Numbered from the stretch's first letter, positions 34,655-42,896 are shown. The stretch: DNA of 64,000 nucleotides from JAGQZY01 sp964588335 (GCA_964588335.1 CAZPOV010000009.1:77961-141960), one strand, 5' to 3'. Made by a program: numbers and translations. The notes: generated by a model not told the origin, from the letters alone.

Positions 34655-35474
34655 TCAACAGGTTTTTTCAGCGCTGCGAGTGACTTGTGGGTTGCATTTT
34701 TTATTGCTGCAGCTATTGATCCAGCTTCCTAATTTTAACACTTTCTATTCGGCTCAAGGTATGGTTGATCCTTATCTTTTTGAATTTTATCGACAGTCAC
34801 CTTTGTTCTTCATTTGGCCGTGGGACGGACTAAAATTTTTTCTTTTTATAGTAACTATTCTATTGAGCGGCTTTTTTGCGTTGGGTCTTTGGGCGCGTAT
34901 TGTCCACCTCCCTCTGTTTTTTCTCACTCTCAGTTTCCAGATGGCCAACCCGATGGTGATCCATGAGCCGCAGCAACTCTTGCAATTGCTTCTTTTTGTT
35001 TTGTGGTTTGTTCCCTACGAAAACCATTACTGTATTAAGCGCAGCATGGGCTTCGACTCCTATGAGTATCTCCGAGAGAAATGGGGAAGAAAATGTGTGT
35101 ATGTCATACAAGGATTTTTAGCCTACTACTATTTACTTGCAGGTATTAAAAAGCTTCCCGACCCCCTTTGGCGTTCTGGCGAGGCGGTCGGAGTTCTCCT
35201 AAAGTCTCCATACCTAGGAAGATCTCACTTTTTGGTGGATTGGCTGACTCAATCTTCGTTGACGAGAATGGCGACATATTCGGTATTAGCTTTCGAACTC
35301 CTATTTATAACTTTGGTCTTTACCAGACACCGAGTTTACCTATTTTGGATGGGTGTGATGTTTCACCTGTCCATATTTATTTTTATGGATGTCGGGCTTT
35401 TCTGGGCGGCGATGTTGATGTGGTATCCAGTCCTCCTTTTTAAAAAGGATGCCAAAAAACCATCGGGCCTTTGA
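34632..35474 (+). CDS. HTTM domain membrane protein
   Basis: This protein of about 280 residues has about six helices and the HTTM (vitamin K-dependent carboxylase-like) pattern: an early cytoplasmic His, FYQAQG-like segment (FNTFYSAQGMVDPYL), the HEPQQLLQLLLFVLWF helix with Pro/Glu, and YYLLAGIKKLPDPLWRSGEA, which is the family signature. These proteins are mostly uncharacterised in bacteria. The start is GTG 34632, with GGGAG 7 nt upstream; a TTG at 34626 is too close to that site. It overlaps the previous gene and also overlaps the convergent secreted gene by 35 nt. Confidence 0.75.
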   Translation: MILPRLNDQQVFSALRVTCGLHFLLLQLLIQLPNFNTFYSAQGMVDPYLFEFYRQSPLFFIWPWDGLKFFLFIVTILLSGFFALGLWARIVHLPLFFLTLSFQMANPMVIHEPQQLLQLLLFVLWFVPYENHYCIKRSMGFDSYEYLREKWGRKCVYVIQGFLAYYYLLAGIKKLPDPLWRSGEAVGVLLKSPYLGRSHFLVDWLTQSSLTRMATYSVLAFELLFITLVFTRHRVYLFWMGVMFHLSIFIFMDVGLFWAAMLMWYPVLLFKKDAKKPSGL

Positions 35475-36438
35475 ATTCTTTAATGGGTTTTGCAGATTTA
35501 AAGTTGTAGAGACTGGCGATACTTCCACGGTTCTCATTACTAATAAGGTAATGCTGCCCTTTTTTCACCATGGCATAATTGTCTGAAAAACTTTTTGGAA
35601 GTTCAATCTCTGTGGTTTTTTCACAGTTGTCCTCGCAAAGCAAAAATGGTTTCACCGGATGGAGTTCGTCATCCAAAGATTTTTTAAACAGCAGACCCTT
35701 GTCGCCGTCTAACGCTAGGTATCCTATGCTTTCAATTCCGTTGTCGACCACCTGCAACTTCTTTTCGAAACGACTCAGGTCCCAAAAGCTGGAAGATGGT
35801 AGTTTCTCACAATTATTCCCGGAGCATTCGTTGTAGGTGACAATTTGTCGTGAACTAAGAACACTCATATTGTAGAGATCCTCGTCGAAGTGGCTATTGT
35901 TAAATCGTCCGACAAGCTTAATTTTTTCTGTTTTCCATTTTTTTGCACCTTTGAGCCATCGTCGAATCACTCCGGCCGCTTTTTGTTCGGTGGCAACTCC
36001 ATTAAAACTATACGGATCGATGGCTTGGCTTTGAAATTCATAGCTGTCTTGCTTGTTAACGCGAACATGCTTTACGCCGGGATCGATCACCATAACATGA
36101 ATGGAATTGTACTGGCCTTTCACCCCCCAAATAACCTCTGAGCTAGAATTAAAGCCTTTGCGAGCCGATTTGATATTGGTAATGACTTTTGGATTTTTCG
36201 ACCATCGATTGGCCCAATAAACATTGTGGTCAATGGAATAGTAAAACGATTTGTCTTTCAACCAGACGATTTGGTTGGGGCATTTCTTGGTTTTAAAGTA
36301 GACTTTGTCTTTGCCTTTTTCCACATCATACAGCTTCCACTCACAGCGACTGCTTTTATTAACCAAGTGGAAAATATGGGAGGCCCAAATCGACTTAAAA
36401 GGAATTATCACTATAAATAGGCAAAGTAATAGTTTCAT
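35440..36438 (-). CDS. Secreted protein of unknown function
   Basis: The 332-residue protein has a signal peptide (KLLLCLFIVIIPFKSIWA) and a mature part with about seven cysteines, including CSGNNC and LLCEDNC, and repeated short strands such as YYSIDHNVYW and HYLISNENRG that could form a beta-propeller-like fold. That fold guess is weak. It has no catalytic motif I recognise. Its 3-prime end overlaps the convergent HTTM gene by 35 nt. It lies downstream of the third prepilin-like gene on the same strand, separated by a 208-nt region with alternative hairpins, so co-transcription is possible. Confidence 0.7.
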   Translation of the reverse strand: MKLLLCLFIVIIPFKSIWASHIFHLVNKSSRCEWKLYDVEKGKDKVYFKTKKCPNQIVWLKDKSFYYSIDHNVYWANRWSKNPKVITNIKSARKGFNSSSEVIWGVKGQYNSIHVMVIDPGVKHVRVNKQDSYEFQSQAIDPYSFNGVATEQKAAGVIRRWLKGAKKWKTEKIKLVGRFNNSHFDEDLYNMSVLSSRQIVTYNECSGNNCEKLPSSSFWDLSRFEKKLQVVDNGIESIGYLALDGDKGLLFKKSLDDELHPVKPFLLCEDNCEKTTEIELPKSFSDNYAMVKKGQHYLISNENRGSIASLYNFKSAKPIKEFKGPMVFWHPF

Positions 36439-36598
36439 AGAATCCTCCTAGTTGATTGCGTCCCGACCTCTTGGTTTTAAAAACGTAGGCTATGGAGTTT
36501 AATTATCCTCGATATTCGATGCCATGCCCATTTGATGCTTCAATCTCAGATTTTAAAGTCTGGGTTTGTTTTCAGGAATCGATGTGTTTTAGGAAACT

Positions 36599-36633
36599 GG
36601 AATTTTCTGTCAATTCCTTGAATGACTGGAATT
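36599..36633 (-). repeat. Three-arm GGAATT/AATTCC repeat
   Basis: GGAATT at 36599-36604, AATTCC at 36612-36617 and GGAATT at 36628-36633. The central arm can pair with either flanking arm, giving two mutually exclusive short stems in the leader between a prepilin-like gene and a secreted-protein gene. It is too short to be convincing as an attenuator. Confidence 0.35.
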
Positions 36634-36646
36634 GAGACAGGGTTGT

Positions 36647-37330
36647 TCAATCGCAGGTGCATATGTAGAAGATACTGTTGCCTTTGCTGGTCGCTTCCAA
36701 ACCAGTGGTTATGCAGTCACCAAGACTACCACCACCGGTGCAGCAATTTCTGAAATCTTTTTTTGGGTCAGGAAGTTTACCGGCTTGCAAAAATAAGGTG
36801 TCGCCACAAATGGGGGCTCGTTTCGGGTAGCAACTTTTCACGAAGCTTTTATTGTTCACAACCACTGGAATTCGTAAATGCACAGGTGTCATTTGGGTAT
36901 TACTGCCGCCTTGCCTCAGTCTTTCAACGCCCATAAGAAGCTCAAGTTCGCCGATGCTGTTCGGGCCTTTGACAGAAAGGTTTCGAATGTGGGCGTGAGT
37001 GATTTTCAAATGGTCGTAAACATTGTCCTTTGAGGCAGGGTCATAAAGGACACGGCCTAGATCATTTTCAATACGTATATTCTGCGGATCTTGATTGTTT
37101 TTAATTCTCATTTTTTGCAAAAGGGCCAGGCAGTGGGTACGATCACCCAATATTTGTTCCACCTCTTGCATCAGGTGGATTCGAGACAGGCGGTCTTCCA
37201 TATAACTGATTTGCTGATTTTGGGAGTTAATAAATTGCGCAGCTCCTAAACTTATAATCAGCATAAGGCCAGCAACCATCATTGCTTCAATCAGAGAAAA
37301 TCCAGATGCGTTGCCAAGAAGTTGTTTCAT
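36647..37330 (-). CDS. Prepilin-like protein, minor pilin family
   Basis: The 227-residue protein has a type IV prepilin start: leader ending NASG, then FSLIEAMMVAGLMLIISL with Glu at mature position 5. A Cys at mature position 57 (CLALLQKM) matches the same position in two other prepilin-like proteins of the window. A later SCYPKRAPIC and a Cys-rich tail (CCTGGGSLGDCITTG, ICTC) suggest disulfides. It is not linked to assembly genes; the ATP-grasp-like gene lies upstream, 30 nt away, on the same strand. A minor pilin or pseudopilin is the most likely role. Confidence 0.85.
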   Translation of the reverse strand: MKQLLGNASGFSLIEAMMVAGLMLIISLGAAQFINSQNQQISYMEDRLSRIHLMQEVEQILGDRTHCLALLQKMRIKNNQDPQNIRIENDLGRVLYDPASKDNVYDHLKITHAHIRNLSVKGPNSIGELELLMGVERLRQGGSNTQMTPVHLRIPVVVNNKSFVKSCYPKRAPICGDTLFLQAGKLPDPKKDFRNCCTGGGSLGDCITTGLEATSKGNSIFYICTCD

Positions 37331-37360
37331 AGGGTCTTATCGGAGAAAAACCCTGGGAAA

Positions 37361-38485
37361 TTAAATAAAGCGAATGGGGGCAAGGCCTCCCCATTGGGTT
37401 TTCATATTAGTGGTTTGACCTTGGTAGAGTCGGGCCCCATAGTTCTGCACTTCACCGGCAAATGTAAAGAACCGAAGATCAAATTTCATAGTAAACTCTT
37501 CATCATCGCGATGAAATTGACGTTTGCCAGCCGGGCAATACTCCTGGGCAATGAAGTCGGGCGTGTAGAGAGCCTCAAAGGCTTTTTTTGAAATGCTTTT
37601 ACCAGCAAATGCGCCTTTACTTCCGTAGCCTTTGCTGGGCTTGAAAAAATACTTTTTTCTTTGTGACCAAAGGTCATCTTTGCTTTCAAATTCCGAAAAA
37701 AGTCGGGTTTCAGGAATGATCCCCGCGAGCTGACGGTCTTTTTCAAGCAAGTGGTTTCGCAAAACATTCAAACGCCTTTTGTCTGCCAAAAGCGCATATT
37801 CACGGGGATTAGGAGAAAACATTTTCTGCTTTTTATAGTAGGCTTCGCGTGGGGCTTGAGACTTATCACTGGAAAAATAAAAATCGGTATAACGATTGTA
37901 AATGTTAGATTCTGCATGGCTGGCAAAACGATCCAGTGAGATAATGTTGGTCGGATACCCTTGCCGTGTGAGCCATTCTTTAAAGATTAAAAATTCGAAG
38001 AATAAGCCTTCTTTTTCCGGCTGCTCATCGAAAATGCTTATCCGGTCCTTTGGCTTCAGATTAAAGGCCTTTACAAAACTCTTGAGAAGATCATCCATCT
38101 GCGGAGGTTCACAAACGTCAGCTTGGGCGCATCGTTGCAGAACAAGCGGTAGGTAGAGTGACGCATTGGTATTGATTTCAATCAATTTAAGTCCAACGTC
38201 CTCACTGTAGTGAAAATCAAAACAAGTTAAAATACTTTCGTTAGTTGGCCAATCATGAAACTCCACAGGCAAAGAAAGTTCGTTTTGGTATTTTTTTTCT
38301 TCTTTGATTTCGTAGACAAGTTTTACGAACTGTTTGATTTGCGGAAGAATTTTTTTGGGAATTTCGAGAACAAAGGGAGAGAACAGGTGAGGGTTGATGA
38401 GATCATGTTTATCAATCTCCTCAAAAGCCTCTGGGAAGCAAAATTCTATATAAGCCAATAAAGGTTTAAGATGATCAGCGGCCAT
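37361..38485 (-). CDS. ATP-grasp-like protein
   Basis: This 374-residue cytoplasmic protein has features of an ATP-grasp ligase: LKLIEINTNASLYLPL, the nucleotide-grip segment KKYFFKPSKGYGSKGAFAGK, and FDLRFFTFAGEVQNYGARLYQG near the end, where metal-binding acidic and Asn residues sit. The layout recalls the ATP-grasp ligases that join amino acids or polyamines, but I cannot place it in a named family. It lies between the peroxiredoxin and the prepilin-like gene on the same strand. A short hairpin is only 6 nt before the ATG. The substrate is unknown. Confidence 0.65.
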   Translation of the reverse strand: MAADHLKPLLAYIEFCFPEAFEEIDKHDLINPHLFSPFVLEIPKKILPQIKQFVKLVYEIKEEKKYQNELSLPVEFHDWPTNESILTCFDFHYSEDVGLKLIEINTNASLYLPLVLQRCAQADVCEPPQMDDLLKSFVKAFNLKPKDRISIFDEQPEKEGLFFEFLIFKEWLTRQGYPTNIISLDRFASHAESNIYNRYTDFYFSSDKSQAPREAYYKKQKMFSPNPREYALLADKRRLNVLRNHLLEKDRQLAGIIPETRLFSEFESKDDLWSQRKKYFFKPSKGYGSKGAFAGKSISKKAFEALYTPDFIAQEYCPAGKRQFHRDDEEFTMKFDLRFFTFAGEVQNYGARLYQGQTTNMKTQWGGLAPIRFI

Positions 38486-38491
38486 AGATAA

Positions 38492-38514
38492 CGGCTCTAA
38501 TGAAAAGAGCCGTC
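38492..38514 (-). terminator. Short hairpin between peroxiredoxin and ATP-grasp genes
   Basis: ACGGCTCT and AGAGCCGT form a perfect 8-bp stem with a 7-nt loop, 14 nt after the peroxiredoxin stop and ending 6 nt before the next ATG. No U-tract follows, so it could terminate poorly or limit translation of the downstream gene. Confidence 0.4.
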
Positions 38515-38527
38515 CCGGTTAGAAGGA

Positions 38528-39052
38528 TTAATTAACAGCGACGTGTTTGTCGCCAGGAGACCAGCCGGCGCCACAGAGTTCGCCGGATTGAAGGCCTTGT
38601 AAGACACGAAGAATTTCTCCAGCATCGCGGCCAACAGAGAGGTTGTGAATTCCCATGTATTGAATGGTTCCTTCAGGATCGATGATAAATGTTCCGCGCG
38701 TGGCAATTCCCTCGTCTTCAAGAAGAACTCCATAATCGCGACTCAATCGTTTGGTGACATCACCGATTAAGGGGTATCCCAAGTCTTTCAAATCATCTTG
38801 GATCCAGCGTTTGTGGGAATGAACAGAATCAATACTGCATCCAACAACTTCAGCGCCAAGCTCTTTAAATTTCGGCAAGGCTTCACGAAACTGGGTGATT
38901 TCAGTGGGGCAGACAAAAGTAAAATCTAGGGGATAGAAGAATAAGACTGTCCATTTCCCTTTAAAGTCCGTCAAATGAATGTCTTTAAATTCTCCGCCAT
39001 CAATAACTGCAGGAGCAGTGAATTGAGGGGCTGGTTGACCGATCATAGGCAT
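38528..39052 (-). CDS. 2-Cys peroxiredoxin (AhpC/Prx1 type)
   Basis: This 174-residue thiol peroxidase reduces hydrogen peroxide and alkyl peroxides. The peroxidatic Cys is in FTFVCPTEI (near residue 50), and the resolving Cys is in SGELCGAGW (near 163), where most relatives have GEVCPA. The fold markers FFYPLDFTF and RGTFIIDPEG are present. The size is short and lacks the C-terminal YF tail, as in robust bacterial enzymes. It is probably reduced by thioredoxin; no ahpF neighbour is seen. Transcription may run on into the ATP-grasp-like gene through the small hairpin. Confidence 0.93.
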   Translation of the reverse strand: MPMIGQPAPQFTAPAVIDGGEFKDIHLTDFKGKWTVLFFYPLDFTFVCPTEITQFREALPKFKELGAEVVGCSIDSVHSHKRWIQDDLKDLGYPLIGDVTKRLSRDYGVLLEDEGIATRGTFIIDPEGTIQYMGIHNLSVGRDAGEILRVLQGLQSGELCGAGWSPGDKHVAVN

Positions 39053-39170
39053 AATCCGGCTCCTTATTAGTGAGTTCAGTATCCATGTTTAGAACCATCG
39101 AGCCAGCGAGTCAAAAGGGAATTGAATTCCTGAAACCATTCGTCTAGTTTGGCCAAAAAAGAGGTGTGTC

Positions 39171-39941
39171 ATGAAATTGGTGACGTGGAATGTAAATGGT
39201 ATACGTGCCTGCCAAAAAAAGGGCTTTTTAGACTTTGTGGAACGCGAAAAGCCTGAAATTCTCTGTATCCAGGAAACCAAGGCTCATACAGAGCAATTGG
39301 ATGAAGAGATTATCAATCCCCTGAATTATGACAGCTTTTGGACCTCGGCTTCGACGCGCAATGGTTATTCTGGTGTCGCCACCTATTCTCTGTTGCCGGT
39401 GGAAAACGTTGAGCATGGAATCGGCATTAAAAAGTTCGACGATGAGGGTCGCTTTGTGGTGACCCAGATTCATGACATTTTGCTCTACAATGTCTACTTC
39501 CCCAATGGTTCAGCTCGTGAAGAACGGCATCATTTTAAGCAAGAATTCTTAAAAAAATTTTTACGGCACCTGATGAAACAGATCGCTACCGGGCAAAAAG
39601 TCATCGTTGTTGGCGACTATAATGTGGCTCACACCGATATTGATGTTCATGATCCGGTACGTCTCAGCTCAGTCAGTGGTTTTTTGCCGGAAGAGCAAGA
39701 GTGGATGTCACAGTTTCTGGATGCTGGCTTTATCGATAGCTTTCGATATTTTCATCCCGATGAAAAAGAACGATTCACTTGGTGGTCGTATCGCGAAATG
39801 GCACGACCAGCGAATCGAGGCTGGAGAATTGATTACATCTGTGTTTCTGAAAACCTAAAATCACAACTCAAATCGGCTAATATCCTAGATCAACAGATGG
39901 GGTCTGATCATTGCCCGGTGGTTGTTGAGTTGGAAGTCTAA
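39171..39941 (+). CDS. xth: Exodeoxyribonuclease III / AP endonuclease
   Basis: The 256-residue protein has the ExoIII-fold motifs: KLVTWNVNGIRAC, ILCIQETKAH (metal Glu), VVGDYNVAHTDIDVHDP (Asp/Asn catalytic), and WRIDYICVS with GSDHCPVVVEL (catalytic Asp-His). The enzyme cuts DNA 5-prime to abasic sites in base excision repair and would act after endonuclease III, also encoded in this window. Compared with E. coli Xth it resembles the ExoA/ApeX clade. The fxsA gene begins on the next base after its stop, so the two are co-transcribed without an obvious common pathway. Confidence 0.95.
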   Translation: MKLVTWNVNGIRACQKKGFLDFVEREKPEILCIQETKAHTEQLDEEIINPLNYDSFWTSASTRNGYSGVATYSLLPVENVEHGIGIKKFDDEGRFVVTQIHDILLYNVYFPNGSAREERHHFKQEFLKKFLRHLMKQIATGQKVIVVGDYNVAHTDIDVHDPVRLSSVSGFLPEEQEWMSQFLDAGFIDSFRYFHPDEKERFTWWSYREMARPANRGWRIDYICVSENLKSQLKSANILDQQMGSDHCPVVVELEV

Positions 39942-40487
39942 ATGTTTGGTCGGTTATTATTTTTACTCACCGTCGTCCCCTTTCTTGAACTTTATTTTTT
40001 AATTCAATTGAGTGATTCCATCGGGTTTGGAAACACAATATTGATCGTTTTGGTTACCGGTGTGCTTGGGGCTTGGATGCTCCGTTTGCAAGGTCATTCG
40101 ATACTGCTGGAAATGCAAAAACAGGGGGCTCAGGGACAATTACCGTCAGAGGCGATCGCCAAAGGGTTTTTAACTTTTATCGGTGGAGTCTTGTTGTTAA
40201 CTCCGGGAATATTAACCGATGCTTTGGGGCTAAGCCTGATCTTTCCTGTGACTCAGCTGTTATGGAAAAAGTTTTTTATGGGCCAATGGGAGAAGGGTGT
40301 TAAGTCTGGAAACATTCATGTGTTTTCAAATCAAGGTTTTCAAACACCTCGGCCCCGGGAGGATCCGTTCGGTCGTCAGCAGCGGAATCCCTTTGAAGAT
40401 TTGCAAAGACCTCGACAAGTCGATAGCGACGTGATTGATGTTGAAGTTCGCTCTTCAAAGACAGTTGATAAGAAGGAAGACAACTGA
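39942..40487 (+). CDS. fxsA: FxsA family membrane protein
   Basis: This 181-residue protein has four helices in the first about 105 residues, with VPFLELYFLIQLSDSIG, LIVLVTGVLGAWMLRLQG and FLTFIGGVLLLTPGILTDALG, all diagnostic of FxsA. The family member in E. coli was found to reduce exclusion of T7 phage by plasmid PifA when overproduced; its normal job is not known. The tail is hydrophilic, with NPFEDLQRPRQVDSDVIDVEV. It follows xth with no gap, and the next gene starts after a 225-nt region with its own promoter. Confidence 0.93.
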   Translation: MFGRLLFLLTVVPFLELYFLIQLSDSIGFGNTILIVLVTGVLGAWMLRLQGHSILLEMQKQGAQGQLPSEAIAKGFLTFIGGVLLLTPGILTDALGLSLIFPVTQLLWKKFFMGQWEKGVKSGNIHVFSNQGFQTPRPREDPFGRQQRNPFEDLQRPRQVDSDVIDVEVRSSKTVDKKEDN

Positions 40488-40653
40488 TCTTTTTGCTTCG
40501 TTTTGTCACAAAGCGCTAACATTTTTTTCTGAGAAAATTTGTCTCATTTTTTTTAAAAGAAAAATTCTTTGTATTTCATGATGTCAAAAAATCCGATTCT
40601 GTGACATTCAGTCTCATCCAATAAAAGCGACCCTTTCGACTTCGGTTAGGGCT

Positions 40654-40682
40654 TTGCCAGTCTTTATTTTTAGGAATAAAAG
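40654..40682 (+). promoter_or_regulatory. Candidate sigma-70 promoter
   Basis: TTGCCA at 40654-40659 (5 of 6 to TTGACA), a 17-nt spacer and TAAAAG at 40677-40682 (4 of 6 to TATAAT) lie about 30 nt before an ATG that has AGGGGGA as ribosome site. The spacing is right, but the -10 box is weak. Confidence 0.4.
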
Positions 40683-40712
40683 ATCTCCGTAACATTTTAC
40701 TAGGGGGAACCT

Positions 40713-41255
40713 ATGAAACTCGCGATTTTAATTTTTTCAATGGGCTTAACAATTAACGCCAATGCGAATTTTACTGATTTTAGTGAAACCGGGAGTAGTG
40801 CAGCTCAAAATCTTCCAGGAATTATAAATCAGTCAAAAGTGGACGAAATTGTATGTGAAGGCAATTATACAATTAAAGACCATATGGCTCGAATGGGTTT
40901 TATTATTCGCAACCTACGCGAATTGGTCAATGATTTGATCGACGGCAGTAGCGCCGACGAACTCAAAGCTGTGGTCATGATCGATAGCCAAGTTCTGCGC
41001 ACCCATCTGATTGCTGTTTTGCCACAAACACCGACGAAAATAAAAAACATCGATATTGATAATCTTCAGAAAAATAAGCTGATCTTTCAGCGCTATCTGC
41101 TAAAGATGATCTCATACACCATCGACATCGAAGAGGCCCTTCTTGTTCGACCGATCACACCTGATGAGATTGCGGCCCAGCGCTTAAAAATTGCCAACTC
41201 AATCATTAGAATTGATGAAACTGTTCAAGAGGCTCACAATTTATTTCGCTTTTAA
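40713..41255 (+). CDS. Secreted helical protein of unknown function
   Basis: The 180-residue protein has a signal peptide (KLAILIFSMGLTINANA). The mature part is mostly predicted helix (DHMARMGFIIRNLRELVNDLI, LQKNKLIFQRYLLKMISY split into pieces), like a four-helix bundle. It loosely resembles periplasmic cytochrome b562-type bundles, but the heme-binding Met and His cannot be fixed, so that link is weak. It has no CxxCH motif. It has its own promoter and ribosome site, and a perfect GC-rich hairpin follows about 100 nt downstream. A periplasmic role is likely; the activity is unknown. Confidence 0.7.
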   Translation: MKLAILIFSMGLTINANANFTDFSETGSSAAQNLPGIINQSKVDEIVCEGNYTIKDHMARMGFIIRNLRELVNDLIDGSSADELKAVVMIDSQVLRTHLIAVLPQTPTKIKNIDIDNLQKNKLIFQRYLLKMISYTIDIEEALLVRPITPDEIAAQRLKIANSIIRIDETVQEAHNLFRF

Positions 41256-41355
41256 GCGACACTCCGAAATGGAGTCCTCTGTCTAGGGACCGGTTTCAGT
41301 GCGAGGTCTTTGTTTGGTATTGGATGGTGCTTTCAAAATTGGTTGTTGTGCTGGT

Positions 41356-41377
41356 GGAAGAGGGTGGTCCCTCTTCC
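41356..41377. terminator. GC-rich hairpin between convergent genes
   Basis: GGAAGAGGG and CCCTCTTCC form a perfect 9-bp stem with a TGGT loop, between the end of the secreted helical gene and the end of the exchanger gene. There is no T-run on either side, so it may act as a factor-assisted or bidirectional block. Confidence 0.55.
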
Positions 41378-41414
41378 TAGATAAACCGGCGAGCATGCGA
41401 CAATAAGCTTTAAG

Positions 41415-42350
41415 CTACGCCAGTAAAAGCTTCAGGGCATAGGCGCTGTAGGCCATGAACATTAAGAATCCCATCCCTCTTCTTAGAACAGGATGGTTCA
41501 GCAGATACAACACCAGGACCAATGCGGTGGCGCCGGCCATGATATAAAAGTCGAACTCTAAAAAGCGTTGGTTCAGTTCAAGGGTAAAAAACGTTGCTAC
41601 GGCACCTGGAATCGCCAGAGTGTTAATGACGTTTGAACCGATCACATTGGCGATCGCAATATCGCTGTGGCCGCGAAAAGCGGCGGCTACAGAGGTTGCT
41701 AACTCAGGAAGGCCCGTGCCTGCCGAAATAATGGTGACAGCGATCACTCGCTCGGAAAGACCGGCGTATTGACCCAAAGCCACGCCCCCGCGAAGGGCCA
41801 ATTCGGCTCCCATGACTAAGCCTCCAAAACTTAAAACGAAAAAGAAGAATGTACGCACTTGCGACTTAGATTCCAGGTTTTCAAATTCGGATTCAGGCTC
41901 ACGTTTGCGGAAGAATGAAAAAACGAAAAACGTCAGCAATGTGCCAAGAAAAATTAACCCTTCGACCTGAGACAGCTCAAGATTTAAAAGTGAAATATAA
42001 TAGAGAGTTGTGGCGCCAACTAAGACCATCCACGAGACAAAAGTTCCACGAATGTTACCGCGAGGTTGAAAGAATAATGAGATTCCTCCGACCGCTAAGA
42101 TATTAAAAGTGTTGGAGCCCATCAGGTTGCCGATAGCAATGTCACTGCTGCCACGAAATCCAGCGAGTACGCTGGTGACAATCTCTGGGGCTGAAGTGCC
42201 GGCGGCAATGATGGTGGCGGCGATCACGGAAGTTGGAACATTCCAACGTCGAGCAATCCGCACTGAGGTTTCCACAAGTTTGTCTCCAGACAATATGAGG
42301 AGAGTGAAGCCAGCCAAGAGTATTAAGATATTAGAAAGAACTACGACCAC
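41415..42350 (-). CDS. yrbG: Ca2+/Na+ antiporter, CaCA family
   Basis: The 311-residue protein has ten helices in two inverted halves, each with an alpha-repeat motif: GTSAPEIVTSVLAGFRGSSD with GNLMGSNTFNIL, and GTGLPELATSVAAAFRGHSD with NVIGSNVINTL. The Glu in each GTxxPE motif coordinates the cation in solved exchangers. It moves calcium, or a similar ion, against Na+ or H+ across the inner membrane. It resembles YrbG of E. coli, but in that genome the gene lies in the LPS-export region, which is not the case here. It is a single gene with the terminator-like hairpin 38 nt after its stop. Confidence 0.95.
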   Translation of the reverse strand: MVVVLSNILILLAGFTLLILSGDKLVETSVRIARRWNVPTSVIAATIIAAGTSAPEIVTSVLAGFRGSSDIAIGNLMGSNTFNILAVGGISLFFQPRGNIRGTFVSWMVLVGATTLYYISLLNLELSQVEGLIFLGTLLTFFVFSFFRKREPESEFENLESKSQVRTFFFFVLSFGGLVMGAELALRGGVALGQYAGLSERVIAVTIISAGTGLPELATSVAAAFRGHSDIAIANVIGSNVINTLAIPGAVATFFTLELNQRFLEFDFYIMAGATALVLVLYLLNHPVLRRGMGFLMFMAYSAYALKLLLA

Positions 42351-42440
42351 GGGCTAAATCCTATACGACATTTGTAGGGGAGTCCACGACGGACCTGTCC
42401 ATTTTAGGCGACTATGCTAGCATGGAAGGATATGTATCTC

Positions 42441-42896
42441 ATGCGGATTTTCTTTATCAGCTGCGTTTTGTTGCTGCCCCAATGGGGACACAGTCTTTGC
42501 GTCAGTGTCAGCCAGGCTAACCTTAGGGCTGAGCCCAAAGCCAGTAGTAAACTTCTATGGACAGTGGGTCGCTATATGCCTTTGCTTGAGGTGGACTACC
42601 AAAATGGTTGGTATCTAGTAAAAGATCTCGAGGGTAAAAAAATGTGGATATATAGTAGTCTGGTTTCAGAAGACTTTGATTGCGCCGTTATTAAGGTCAG
42701 TACCACCAACTTAAGGAGTTTACCCAACCCGACCGCGCCACAAACACCTTTGAGTGTTGCCTATAAGTACCAGCCCTTCAAAAAGTTACAGCGGGAAGAA
42801 AACTGGCTCTATTTGCAAGACTCCTATGGCGGCAAACATTGGGTGATTGATCGCAATCTTTGGGAGCCTTTGGAGTACACAAAGGTTAGTTACTAA
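42441..42896 (+). CDS. Secreted protein with two bacterial SH3 domains
   Basis: The protein has about 151 residues and a signal peptide (RIFFISCVLLLPQWGHS). Two SH3b-like repeats follow: one with VSQANLRAEPKASSKLLWTV and WYLVKDLEGKKMWIYSSLVS, the second with VSTTNLRSLPNPTAPQTPL and WLYLQDSYGGKHWVIDRNLW. Such domains bind cell wall peptides or protein ligands in the periplasm. I place the start at ATG 42441, not 42432, because AAGGA is 10 nt before it and would be only 1 nt before the earlier ATG. It is a single gene. No enzymatic domain is attached, so it may be an adaptor or wall sensor. Confidence 0.8.
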   Translation: MRIFFISCVLLLPQWGHSLCVSVSQANLRAEPKASSKLLWTVGRYMPLLEVDYQNGWYLVKDLEGKKMWIYSSLVSEDFDCAVIKVSTTNLRSLPNPTAPQTPLSVAYKYQPFKKLQREENWLYLQDSYGGKHWVIDRNLWEPLEYTKVSY

